Of a stretch of DNA of 64,000 nt, positions 51,400 through 62,226 are shown piece by piece. This stretch comes from Takakia lepidozioides. Lineage: Eukaryota > Streptophyta > Takakiopsida > Takakiales > Takakiaceae. The stretch covers positions 992,001-1,056,000 of the forward strand of contig CM060732.1 of NCBI GenBank assembly GCA_030704615.1. The letters are read 5' to 3'. Under the pieces are notes generated by a model that saw only the letters and a program-made list of their open reading frames with translations, ran no database searches and was not told the DNA's origin. A program made the position numbers and the translations under genes. The stretch's first letter is position 1. Every line of letters begins with the position of its first letter.

Positions 51400-52139
51400 C
51401 CGCTAGCGCATTCTGCCATTTCTTACAACCACCTGTTCAACGGTAAATAATAAGAGCGAGGCACCCGTGCAACACATTCTAGTGTCACATGGTTTGTCAA
51501 TCCCGGAATCAAGGAGTTGTCCTTCGACTAGTCCTCCGTCTCTGCCATTGCGAGAATTCCATTTTATTTATGATTTCTTAATATGATTTCATACTAAACT
51601 TCATAAAATATATACTAATGTACATCAAATATGCTATTCTAAATTATGATCCGAAAAAGTGATCGACACTAATCACCGCCCAACGATTATAATAGTATTA
51701 AATGCACATCCTTCCCTGGATGTGCCTGCACGTAAAACACTTAAATATAAGGACATCTGGCCCTCAATTAAGTCTGGATAATATTAGAAGGCCCCAAAAC
51801 TTGATTATAATCTCTTGCTTAGTCACATATCATACGGTCTAAGGCGGTGGTGTGCCAGCCGCTGATCGAAGTCTCATCAACGCTCTGTATGTTGCTATTC
51901 CGTCCGCTCTTTGTTTGTCATTCATTCATCCGGATCCTCGTCCTTTGTACATAGGCAAAATACCAGCTCCTCTTTCTCTTGAATGCGCGCCGCCAGTGCT
52001 GACTGTTTACTTCTCATTCATCCATTCGGGCAGTCAAAGTAACTACTTCGCATCCTTATCTTCATTCATCACTACTATGTGCTTCCATCCTTCCTCATCT
52101 TCATCATTCCCTCATCAACTGTCAGAACGGTGACTATGA
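51400..52139. other. Non-coding interval
   Basis: AT-rich first half, then C-rich sequence with TTCATTCATCC motifs (51,920-52,100). The open frame at 51,852-52,133 has no family features. Confidence 0.4.
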
Positions 52140-52409
52140 TGAGGAGAAAATATAGGAATTCCTAAAGTAATAGGTAACAGGGATGGTAGCCGAGAGGCAC
52201 TATGGACTAGGTAGCATTCGAGGAACCCCTGCTACCGGATATAGCAGGGAGCCAGGACTACCGGACATAACTGTTTTTTAGGGCAGCGAGCCAGTCAGTT
52301 TACCCTTGTACGTACCTACCACCACCAGATATAGCAGGGAGCCAGGACCTACCGAGCTGCGTAGGTTTTTAAAATCTAGTAGGTCGTAGAATACCACATA
52401 TAACACCCC
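52140..52409 (-). repeat. LTR-like end of a second LTR retrotransposon
   Basis: On the minus strand a purine run TTTGAGGAGGGG (52,410-52,421) is followed by TGTTATATGTGG, the layout of a polypurine tract next to a 3' LTR. Inside, AGATATAGCAGGGAGCCAGGA-type sequence occurs twice (near 52,238 and 52,327). The far LTR end, partner LTR and coding region are not identified; 52,422-52,900 shows no clear coding sequence. Confidence 0.4.
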
Positions 52410-52959
52410 TCCTCAAATCCAGTAGAAACACGCCACATCAGCGAGTCTGCTCTAAAAAACAGTTATGGAGAGCGGAGCTCCGCCTTCCCATCGTGGCCGC
52501 GACCTGCCTAATCAAATTAATATAGAATAAATGTCAACATCAGTGGAAAGAATAACCACTGCAGGGGCCGTGAAGGCCTTACTGCGGGGAAACTTCCCCG
52601 TGATCCTAGCATACTAGCTACTGAAGCGAAGATGAGCAAGTGGTGAGAAAACAGAGTGATGTGGAGAGAGGCTGAAATGTCTACAAAAATACTAAGTAAG
52701 GAGATCCGAAGTGGTACTAGGTAAGCACCGGAGTGTGAGCATAAGACATAAGATATCAGTGTAGCAGAATGCAGTAGGAAAGGTATTAAGAAGTCTGAGA
52801 TTCCAACTGCCAGTGAGCTTAGGCCTTGAAAATTGAATAGTGCAACAGCGAAACAGAAAGATGATTGACAATCTTAGTCAAGTGCCTTGGAGCTGAAGGT
52901 GGACGATGCTGGTGGAGATCCACAGAGATCCAGAGATCCAGAGAGATCTTCCATAGGAG

Positions 52960-53990
52960 CTTTAGGTATCAAAACTTTAGCTGTGTTCTAAACTTGTGGT
53001 CTCGAGTTTTCTTGTGGCGCCAATTGAAATCTGCTTCCTCCCCTTCACCAGGAGAATTCCCATTGAGGGGGGATGGATATCTGCCAGGGAAAGCACAAGT
53101 TGGGAAGACAGGTGCCGAGCACGTTGCCTTTGCCCTAGGACTGTTGGAAATCTTGAAGCAGCTTCCTTCCCCGTTGTTATGAAGTTCTGGGAATAGCTGC
53201 ACAGATATTATCCCACGCTTTCCCCCCGTTAGTCAGCAGATCATGATATGTACAAAACAAAACAGATCTGCCAAGGGGGATTTGCCCTCATAAACTGAAG
53301 CACATCTCATTTTCCACAAATTCCACAAAGTAAGGGCTCTCAGGGATGCCCACACAGGGCATATATTCTGGGACTAACCAGGCATGAAATTGAGAAGCAG
53401 GAGTAGAGGAGATGGTGGGGAAAGAAAGGAACTCCAATGAGAGTAGTAAGAGAGCACCACCCACCAGATCCTTCTTGACAGATTGCAGAACAGGAGTGAG
53501 TGCTCAATGGTTTTGAGCACTGCATTGCAGATAGAACGTAAAGGCTGGTCTTCATGAGTTTTTTTGTCTGACAGGCGGTATCATGTGAGCAAGTTTCCAC
53601 AAGAAACCTGAAACATTAGCTGCGCAGTCTTTTCTCCATATATCTTTCCAGATTTTGTCCCAGTCTATTTGAGTGAATTAGTGGTGACTCCATTTTATGC
53701 ACCATTTGGCTAGGAAGGATCTGGCTGGGTTGAGGAGAGTGTACCCCAATTTCACAGAATATGCAAAGAAAGGAGAATGGTGTGTATCCATCCAGCTCCA
53801 CTCCCCGGGGTCAAACTGAAGATCAACCAGTGGGCAGATAAGGAACCAAATGAAAGAATGATGCTGAGCCCACTGGATGTCTTGGAAAACCAGCTTTCTT
53901 TGACAAACTTGATCCCTCTCGGCACGTAAGGTGGGGAGGAGCAAGTCTGCCTCTTCATTTCTATCACCTCCCTCCACTACAAGAAATCGG
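52960..53990 (-). pseudogene. Second LINE: C-terminal part of ORF2 (zinc-binding RVT region)
   Basis: C-terminal region of a plant L1-type LINE ORF2 after the RT domain. From high to low coordinates: LLLPTLRAERDQVCQRKLVF, WSWMDTHHSPFFAYSVKLGY, WDKIWKDIWRKDC, VSGFLWKLAHMIPPVRQK, then CSAQNH (a degenerate form of the CxxC..H zinc-binding region, zf-RVT), and the terminal ALTLWNLWKMRCASVYEGK. Several stops and frameshifts are present. It belongs with the LINE pieces at 55.6-58.8 kb; about 1 kb of RT between them is missing. Confidence 0.75.
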
Positions 53991-54000
53991 AGCAGAAATC

Positions 54001-54840
54001 GTGATCGTCGTCGACGATCACAACATCTACCCAAATGCGAAAAAAAAGAAAAAAAAGAAAAAATAAAAAAGAAATCCCTCCGAAATCAGAGTAGAAGTGA
54101 TGATCGTCGATCACAACATCCTACCCCAAAGAAAAAAAACAAAAAAACAAACAAACTCAGAAACCACAGCAAAAGTGATGATCGTCGACGATCGTGATAT
54201 CTACCCAAATGCCAAGAAAAATAAAAAGAAGAAGAAGAAAAAAAAAAACATCACAAATTAGAGCAGAAGTGACGATCGTCGACGATTATCACGACATCCT
54301 ATCCAAATGCCAAAAAAAAAAAAAAAAAAAAAAAAAATCACAACAAAAGTGATGATCGTCGACGATCACGACATCTACCCAAATACAAAAAAAAAAAAAA
54401 CCCTCAGAAATCAGAGCAGAAATGATGATCGTCGACGATCGTCACGACATCCTATCCCAAAGGAAAAAAAACAAAAACAAAAACAAACTCAAAAATCACA
54501 GCAAAAGTGATAATCGTCGACGATCACGACATCTACCCAAGAAAAAAATAAAAAAATAAAAAAACATCAGAAATCAGAGCAGAAGTGTTGATCATTACGA
54601 CATCCTACCCAAATGCCAAAAAAAAAAAATCACAGCAAAAGTAACAATCGTCGACGATCATGACATCTACCCAAATGCCCAAAAATAAAATAAAATAAAA
54701 TAAATACTTTGAAATCAGAGTGGAAGTGATGATCGTCGACGATCATCATGACATCCACCTAAGTGTAGGAGGAAAAAAAAGAAAAAAGAAAAAGAAAAAA
54801 CCAGAAATCATAGCAAAAGTGATGATCGTCGACGATCACG
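54001..54840. repeat. Palindrome satellite, core TGATCGTCGACGATCA
   Basis: Eleven units of about 50-96 bp, palindromes starting near 54,001, 54,097, 54,175, 54,268, 54,349, 54,422, 54,506, 54,588, 54,640, 54,726 and 54,818. Two unit types mostly alternate: type A (CAGAGCAGAAGTG before, CATCCTACC or similar after) and type B (CACAGCAAAAGTG before, CATCTACCC after), giving a dimer of about 165 bp. Units are separated by A-rich runs. The unit at 54,588 has lost its centre. Confidence 0.92.
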
Positions 54841-54856
54841 ATATCTACCCAAATGT

Positions 54857-55240
54857 AGAATGACTTTTCAGTGGAGAATGATTTACTCAATTTTCAACTT
54901 CTGCTTTGTCTCTGGGTGTTTTCTTCACGACCCATCCTCATTGGGGAACTAATTTCTTGTTTCTTATCATGTCTTTCGGGAAACCCAAACGTGGGACTTC
55001 AAAAGCACCTTTGCTGTGGAACGCATCAGTTATCAACAGCCCCCCACCAACTTTTCTGCTGCTAGTATATGCGGAGGCAATGGTAGTTCATATGTCGGGA
55101 GCTCCATCACCTCACCCAAGTTGTGGAAGCGCTGGGATAAACGTCCTAGTTCCGAAGTTCTGCAGTACTTGGACTCGTCTGCATCCGATGTATGGACTTG
55201 TTACAATGGCTCAGACTTAGACTCAGACTCTAGTTCCGCC
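54857..55240 (+). pseudogene. C-terminal exons of a fourth ParB-methyltransferase gene
   Basis: FSVENDLLNFQLLLCL (54,857-54,905) parallels GMEGDSDLYNTVLLP of copy A. After a break, SPPPTFLLLVYAEAMVVHMS (55,040-55,100) parallels SPLSNFLLPVYAEAMAL, and in another frame SSEVLQYLDSSASDVWTCYN with SDLDSDSSS (55,150-55,240) parallels GVLKYLDLDAEEAG and TDSESD. The order and spacing match the last two exons of copies A and B. This ties the neighbouring palindrome satellite to the same element family. Confidence 0.65.
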
Positions 55241-55563
55241 GGCTATCTATCTCCATCCCTATTGAAAGTCATCTTTAATGCTTTGAAGTCATATTTCATT
55301 CATTCCTGCAGAAAAAAAGTCATTTTTCATTCATCCATGTTCTATTTGTCCAGTATTTTTCATTCATTCATCCAAGATTCATCCACTTCCATATCTTTTT
55401 CGGCATACTAAGCCATATTACAGGAATTTTCGACGAGATGGGGGGGCATCGTTCCATTTGTGGATTTGTTGTGTGTCCGCGGTTAAAGGTCCTATGTGCG
55501 ATATCGTTGCCCTGGAACGTAAGTAGAATTCTGCTCACAGGATTTTTCGCTCACGTGAGCGGC

Positions 55564-55830
55564 TCACATACTAGCATTCCCCGCCTCATGTGCCAACAAA
55601 ATGTTGTCGATGATCATACAATCTTTTAGAAAGCATGTCTGGTCTCTCCTAATGATCTTTGGCAGCAAGGGTTGCAACCTTAAGGCGAGGGCCTTCGCAA
55701 TAATTTTGTATGTTGAATTGAGCAAAGTGATAGGATGGTAGTTGGCCACATTGTATTTAAAAATAAATAAATAAATAAAGGTTATCAGCCCTTCAGAGAT
55801 TTGTGATGGTGGGCAGTTGCAAGATTGGGT
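55564..55830 (-). pseudogene. Second LINE: start of the RT domain
   Basis: NVANYHPITLLNSTYKIIAK with ALALRLQPLLPKIIRRDQTC and CMIIDNILLAHEAGNAS: motif 1-2 region of a LINE reverse transcriptase (NYRPI.LLN..YKI..K.LA.RL...L..II...Q..F). Upstream in the same frame lies SEGLITFIYLFIFK. The frame is cut at about 55,572 by the inserted ParB-methyltransferase fragment. Confidence 0.8.
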
Positions 55831-55874
55831 GGATCAAAAGCGGCACATGTTGAGTCCATTGGAAATCCATGGAA

Positions 55875-56480
55875 AAAAAAAATTGAGTCTATTGCTTTCA
55901 GTTTATTTATTTATTTTGTAGTATACATAATATTTTTAATAAGGAGTCCCTCCTCAAATATTGAAAACATTCTTTACTAGATATTTTAATTTTTAATTTG
56001 AAAAAAAATTTAGACATCAAAATCTAGAGTTTACAACCACTTGTCCATATACCACCTGGCACCTCTAGATTATAGGTTTGTATGCCTTTTTAGTAAAAGA
56101 CGGCACCTCAAAAACCCAAAATATAAGATGCTATGGACTAGAGCAAATCAACCTGTTTTTAGGTGCAAAATAGTCCATAGCTCTCAATTCCTAAGATAAC
56201 TAGTCCATATAAAAGTGGATTTGGGTTGGATTTTAAAATGGCACCCTTAGTGTGTTTTCCTTTGAGCCATTGTATGAGTGTACATGACGTTTTTTTCAGT
56301 CCATAAGATTTTATGTATAACATCAGCACTCCACAGTAATCAACTTTAAAAGTCCATGACTCTCTGGTACATGATTGTTTTTGCAATCTAACAATTGGTA
56401 CACATACCTATTGTAGTTGGAAACCCTATACCATATAAATTTAGATGAAATATTGAGTTGTTGGACAAATATGGGTAAAA
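55875..56480. mobile_element. AT-rich insertion in the second LINE
   Basis: About 606 bp of AT-rich, non-coding DNA interrupts the LINE between SPGLDGLPIEFFK and NYHPITLLN. CCATGGA occurs on both sides (55,868-55,874 and 56,481-56,487) and could be the target duplication. An A-run follows the left flank. Element class is not resolved; there are no clear terminal inverted repeats. Confidence 0.5.
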
Positions 56481-56487
56481 CCATGGA

Positions 56488-57190
56488 GGGAGGTCACTGC
56501 AGAAACTGCCATGTTACGCAAAAACTGAGACCCCCAATCCTGCAAATACCCTGGTGCATGAGTTTTTTCTCCAAAATGTCGTTGGCCATGGACAGAAACT
56601 CTTCCTCTATAGTTAGCCAAAGCACTTTGAAGAACTCAATTGGTAAACCATCCAAACCTGGCGATTTCATGGAAGCCATGGGATCCACTGCTTGACCGAG
56701 TTCTTCATGGAGAAGGGAGACGCAATGGAGCATTTGTCCAGCTCAGATAATGCGCAGGGAATCTGCTGAAGAAGGGTTTATGTGGCCTGGTCCTTGAGGG
56801 CGGATGACTTCTGTCTTTGGAACAACTGCTAAAAATATCCTGCAGCCACTGAGGCCATGTTTCTGGGACTTTCTGTGAGCAGCCCCGAGGCAGGCTCACG
56901 CAACGCTGGAATCATTATTGTCGCCGATCTCTTTTGAGCAGCCTTGGAGAAAAAGTACCCGATCATTTTCTCTCTTTTGGGAGACCAGTTTATCCCTGCT
57001 TTAATCTTCATGAACTGTTCCATGTCGTGCAACAATAGAGACAGATTTCTTTTGGCAGTCATGTAGGAAATCATCGTGTGGGGGCCCTCCTGTCCTCTTT
57101 GCAGTTGGCACTGACACACTTCCAGACATTTGATTAGCGTTTTTTGCTTGCGAAAGTCTTCTCCCGCCTTTTTTCTAGAAATGTCTTGGC
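56488..57190 (-). pseudogene. Second LINE: linker and pre-RT region of ORF2
   Basis: LLLHDMEQFMKIKAGINWSP with KREKMIGYFFSKAAQKRSAT (57,119-56,950) is the linker that precedes LINE RT. Then SGCRIFLAVVP/PKTEVIRPQGP-type sequence in shifted frames, and MKSPGLDGLPIEFFKVLWLT (about 56,680-56,620), the conserved SPG.DGLP.EF.K.LW motif. Several frameshifts. Confidence 0.75.
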
Positions 57191-57805
57191 AAAGGTTCCT
57201 GACGATACTGTTTTGATAGAAATAGAATAGTGGGGAAATGGAAAGATGGGACAGCAGAAGACCAAGTGGCTTGAAGGCTCTGGACCACCTTATGGCCCTT
57301 GTGAATTGTCGGGTTAAGCTTAAAGAAGCCTCTTCCTCTGATAAAGAAGAATAACGTCTATTTCAGTTCCAGGAGAGAGTGCTTGAATATCTTCTGAAAA
57401 GAACTAGGAGCCTGCAAAATGTCACCACCAGTAGCCAACAGCGCCAGGGATCCCTCGGGGAAACTGTAGATAATGGGAGTGACATGAATGGTAATAGTAA
57501 GAGGCCCTTCTGGGGAAAAATCATCAGGGATTCCCAATCATTGATAAGATTTCAATCTACTGCAAAAGGACCCCAAGTTGTCTGGCTCTCCTTCATCCAA
57601 AACAAATTTAGCAGCTGCAATGCGAGACCGAGGAATATTGGAGATAGGGAAGATCGACAAAACCTCTATAGGGCTGAGAATGTGAGAGGAGGAGGGAGTT
57701 GAGATCACCCTAGGGTTTCTGGGAGGTGGGACATCGCTAGGGGAGGCATCATCTCTAGAATGCGGAGGGGCCATAAGAGCTAGAGGAGGCTGCATTCTGA
57801 CAAAC
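57191..57805 (-). pseudogene. Second LINE: ORF1 tail, endonuclease domain deleted
   Basis: Between ORF1 and the pre-RT linker only about 600 bp remain, with a Pro/Ser-rich stretch (RDDASPSDVPPPRNPRVIST, 57,750) and no endonuclease motifs. A full LINE would have roughly 700-900 bp more here, so the endonuclease domain is missing. Confidence 0.55.
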
Positions 57806-58758
57806 CTAAATATTTGCCTCAATGCCATGAGGAACTACAACAGGTGAAAAAACATTTGAGCTTTTAGATTTTTTATTCAAGGGACAGTCCGCTTTGATGT
57901 GGCCCTCTAAATGGCACAAATGACATAGGATGCTAAGGCATTCTTCAATGATTGCAACCATGACGAAATAGTAATCAAGCATCGGGAGCTTGAGGGATTC
58001 AGAGAGCTTGGTGGCTTCAGGCATCCAAACAACTATTTTAGGCATACCAGAGTCCCAAGTGTGATCGAACAATCCATCAGAATCGACGCTAGGCAGCTCC
58101 ACGTCTTCAACCGCGGTGACGTTCATAGATCCAATGAAAGCTCCGAAGTGAGCCCCTATCTCTAGGAGAGAGCGAAGATAATTACCAGGGAGGAAGGGTA
58201 GGGCTATCACTCTCGGCTTACATGTGACCCCTAATTTGTGACCCCACTCCGCTGACCAAGGAAATATGTGGACCCTGTATCTAGATTTTCTGGCATTGAA
58301 CTTGAGGGCCTTGGAAGCAAACTCAGCAGAAGTGAAGACAATAGAAAAAAAACCTCTTCCCAGAGGGTGACAAAAATGGGAGGTGAGCCCCCCTTCAGAA
58401 CCTGGATGTTCTAGAGTCCACATACGAGCCCAGTGCCTATCCTCACTTTGCCAGGAAAATACAGGAGAATTCCACGCTCAGAAAGGTTTTTAGAGTGATC
58501 TTTGATAACACCCATATCCAACTGAAGAACCGGCTGATCCTCAGTCATTGAAGCCGCAACTTCACTCCAGGGTTTTGGAATTCTACTGGGAGGGGAGCCA
58601 GGAATTGGGGCTGCTCCAAGCAAACCGAGACCATTTCGCTTGGAGCCGTTACCACCTCTTCTACGGTCACCGAAGGGTTTGTTTGCCCAAAAAGCAGATG
58701 GCGGGCCGCCAGAAGAAGCATTGGCAAAAGGAGCCATGCTGAGAGGAAGAGAGAACAC
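57806..58758 (-). pseudogene. Second LINE: ORF1 (nucleic-acid-binding protein)
   Basis: Starts at 58,758 (MFSLPLSMAPFANASSGG or the inner MAPFANASS). The N-terminus is basic (FGDRRRGGNGSKRNGLGL), then VLQLDMGVIKDHSKNLSERG. After a frameshift near 58,415 comes the DUF4283-like domain of plant LINE ORF1: GRGFFSIVFTSAEFASKALK, VHIFPWSAEWGHKLGV, PFLPGNYLRSLLEIGAHFGA. It ends with a CCHC zinc knuckle, CHLCHLEGHIKADC. This domain order is standard for plant L1 ORF1, an RNA-binding chaperone. Confidence 0.82.
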
Positions 58759-59400
58759 GGACTATTCAAAGAAGAAAGCAGAGGGGATATGTAAGAGGGT
58801 TAACAACAACAAAGAAGAAAGAGAGGAATGAATGGAGGTAAGAGAATGAGAGAGCACTTATCTTCCACTTGGAAGAAGTTGCCCAATGAAATCTTTGCTT
58901 TGAAGGAGCACCATTAGATAGTCACAGTTCCCAGCTGTAGAAGGGGGTAAGCCAGCTGGAACGATTGGAGTAACATCCACAGGTCGTTGCTCATTGGAGC
59001 TCGTTTCTCGAAACCATGCAGAGTGAAGAGCTAACAAATGTCTTCCAAAAACGGTAACGTTTTTAAGGGAAAACTCCAGGAAGCAAACTGCGCGTAGGCA
59101 CACAATCAAGAGATTGACAGAGGAGATAAGAGAGGTCTTTGACTGGGGTGATGAAGCACCCAATGAGAGAATCGTATTGGATCAAAGAGGGAAGCGTTTG
59201 TCACTATACGGGGGGAAGGCAGCGGGTGTGAAGGTGGGGGTACCGTCTGTCAACATTTCGAGAGAACACGATGTGCTTTTTGTGTGAAATGAAGAGGAAG
59301 CGACAAGCGTTATGAAGAATCACTGCTTCAGAGAGAAGTAACCGAGAGGAAGATAGAGAGGATGTTCACATCCAAGTTGTAAGAAGAGGCATGGCGGAGG
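58759..59400 (-). other. 5' leader of the second LINE
   Basis: Sequence upstream of LINE ORF1 on the minus strand. The open frame at 59,163-58,858 has no recognisable domain. The exact LINE 5' end is not defined. Confidence 0.4.
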
Positions 59401-59720
59401 GAGAAGGCACATTCATCAGCCAGGGGGATGACTCGCAATGCGGCTAAGTCCCCAGCCCCCTCACCGACGAACGCGAAGCGATACAAAAAATAGCCATAAA
59501 TTTTGTTCATCCACTGAAATTCATCCACCTCTGTACTTTAATCCATTTATATCATCCATATTTGGCGAATTCATCCACAATTTATTTTTTATTTGGAGAA
59601 GTCTGGCGATTTCATCCATGAAAAAACAGGGAATTCGCGACAGAATATTCGATTTTATTTTTTGAGGTCGCAATCTGGCGATAAATCGCCAATAAAAAAA
59701 ACGCTGCGTGACGAAACATA
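59401..59720. other. ATTCATCC-rich non-coding interval
   Basis: Short repeats of TTCATCCA (59,508-59,625) and paired AATCTGGCGATAAATCGCC-type sequence near 59,670-59,690. No gene. Confidence 0.45.
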
Positions 59721-62226
59721 TGCAGTGCCTTGAATCTCGCCTTGAAACTGGGGATAGGTACCCGATTGATTCACGCAACGTCCTGAGATGCAAAGCTAAG
59801 CTCATGTCAACGATTCATGAAATGATCCTCCTTCTTAGCCAATGGCACTTTTCCCCACTAAAACACCCACAAAACAAGGGGTGCATCTTTCGTGAAACAA
59901 AGCACTACATGCCTAGAGTTCAAAAGAGATTACTTGCAAGTTTCCGTCATCCTGGACCTGAAAGCTGTCTTTTTGTCGTGGTGGGAAAAAAGTGACAATA
60001 CCTCCCAAGTCCCAACCCAAATGCAGCTCTGGAAGTAGCTGCCATGCTCCAGCAACTGTGGATTATATCTGGCGGATGGATCACTACCAAGTTACCAACC
60101 CACGTCGGGAAGCTCATGGGTCTGTATGTGTGGGACTGCTAATACGAGCCCACTTTGCACGCTATCTTGCAGTGAAGGTAACTGTTAATCGTGGAGGAAT
60201 TCGTTCAGCAACCTGTGCTCTTTGTTCCACTTTGAAGGAAGGGAGAGATTTTTCAATGTGTAGAGATGAGGGAGAGCTCGGCTCCGGATCTCAAGTACAT
60301 GATGGACGTTGTTAGTGGTAGGCTAGAACTTGTAAGGTTGAGGTGGCCATCTCACTGAGCGGATCTCTAATTCACCTGATTTGGTGGCGAAGTCTTGAAA
60401 ACTGCGTGTGACTCCTGCTAACGTAGGCACCTCCAAATGGGATATTACAGTTTAAACTTCAAGCATGGTGGTCGATTCTTACAAATATTTTGCTGAGGCA
60501 ACAACGTTGAAGTAGAGCATAGCCTTCTTCATATGAATACCACTCGGCAACAGAGACGGATTGACATCTCCCATAGAGGTGGACAGTATATCTGGTCAGA
60601 CTTCCAACTATTTTAAAGCCTCTGTTGGTGCTCCGCCAGGGGAGGTGGGAAAGGAGAGAGACAGACAGGGGAGGAATAAGGAGAATGCCAGTATGACAGA
60701 CTGATTATTGGTTCTAGAGAGGGAGAAACAAAAAGCATTGTTACGGCCACAGGAGGGCCAAAGGACCCACGTAGAACAACACAGAACGCGAGAGAGAGAG
60801 AGAGAGCGGCAGGCATGGTGCAACAGGAAGCAAGAAACAGGCTGGACATACAGAGCGTGGACAGCCACGTCCTTAACCAAGACAGGACACGCCCGCTGCT
60901 TACTAAGAAGCCTCGCAAGCTCCCCCTTGTGGATAGGAGGTAGGGCCATAAGCTTTCTGACTTCATGAGTATCTAATCTGCAAATCTGTCTTGACAGTTC
61001 TTACTATGTTAGAAAGCTTATTCTTGAAATGAGGTGGAGGAACCTTTCCTTTTTGCGTTGCTCTTGGATCCTACAATATTACTGACAAAAGCAAAAGAAG
61101 TTGGAAAAAATCAGTGTAGTGGAAACTCCAAGTCATCCCTTGCTCCGAGCTTGCACAAGTCTGTTACAAGCGCTCACATATTTACTTTAGCAAAGAGCTA
61201 TCAGCCCTGCCAGCTTGCTTGTTGGGGGGTCTATTTGTAAAGTATGCGCCTGATAACTGTGATCTTTTTCCAGTCACTGATATCTCCAGTCACACCTTAT
61301 TAACTGGATAGGGAAATTCAAGAGGGAGGGACATCTAATGTGGAACTTGGTCACTTCGTCAAGTATCTCTTTTTTTTCATCTGACTTCATGGCTTTATGG
61401 GTTGCATCAGGGGGCGCCTCAATGTGGAGATTCGGGGTCTGCCAAAGACTTTCTTGTACTGGGGAGACCTATTTCACACTCTTGTCAATGTAAGTCAGGG
61501 TGAGGCAGATTGTGCTTCTCTTTATCACAATAAGACTTCAGGCATTAACGGTCTTTGCAGAGGATGATTGCTTCAGGTCGCCTCAACAAGGCGTTGCATA
61601 ATTGCTAGTGTTAGAGTAGGTGCTCATGTAGTCTAAATATACTCATCTTCTATTCACACTATTTGGACAATTCTCTACTCTGCTACAGATGTTTAGCGAC
61701 AGTAATAAGTCTGGTTGGCTTACGTTTTGCTAGATTCAAGTGTATGCTCTAGTTACACCAGTATTGCGAAACAGGTTGATTGACTGCAGTCATTCGGTTT
61801 TCAGATGCCAAATTCAAGGTTCATTGCCATACTTTTCTGCACCTACTGCTCGTTGTTCTTTGGCTTCGCTGTTCCTTACTACTATGATGTAGGTTCTTAA
61901 CTGAACCGATTTATTCCCCTCGTACTGCCACTTCAAGTCTTGCAATGATATCCGATACAGGATTGTACTAGAAACTGGGACTGTGTTGTGGAATAGTTTT
62001 TTGATTCCGTCCTTTCTTTTTCTGTTTACAAATTGGATCATAGATTTTAATTCTATAGGTTGTAAGCAGGCATACAACAACTTTTGCATACCTGGTGTGG
62101 AAACCTTCAGCCATGCCATCTGGTTCAGGTGCAATCCAACCGCTACGAAATGTTTGTTCATCTTTCCCAGCACCTTGACTGTATCTTCAACATAAAAAAC
62201 ACTATGTTACAAATGTGGCTTGAAGT
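59721..62226 (+). other. Upstream interval of the Kir gene; unassigned short exons possible
   Basis: Open stretches at 59,708-59,995 (VLRCKAKLMSTIHEMILLLS) and 59,992-60,315 do not match a family I know. One frame at 60,012-60,140 reads PNPNAALEVAAMLQQLWIIS before a stop. A GA microsatellite lies at about 60,787-60,806. The N-terminal exons of the downstream channel could lie here, but I cannot place them. The minus frame at 61,814-62,173 is unsupported. Confidence 0.3.

Larger units (their letters stand above)
53976..55572 (+). mobile_element. Fragment of a fourth ParB-methyltransferase element inside the second LINE
   Basis: Foreign block between LINE pieces. It starts near CACTACAAGAAATC (53,976), continues with a palindrome array (54,001-54,840), then C-terminal exons of a ParB-methyltransferase gene on the plus strand (54,857-55,240), and ends with CGCTCACGTGAGCGGCTCAC (55,553-55,572), a GTGAGCG terminus like those of copies A and B. 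Only the array and the 3' end remain. The left border resembles a CACTA-type terminus, but no matching right CACTA end was found. Confidence 0.6.

Noticed and set aside
54063-54510. Lys-rich plus-strand frames at 54 kb
   Set aside because: Encoded by the A-runs of the satellite.
61814-62173. 119-residue minus-strand frame next to the channel
   Set aside because: No family features, and it overlaps the likely upstream introns of the Kir gene on the other strand.
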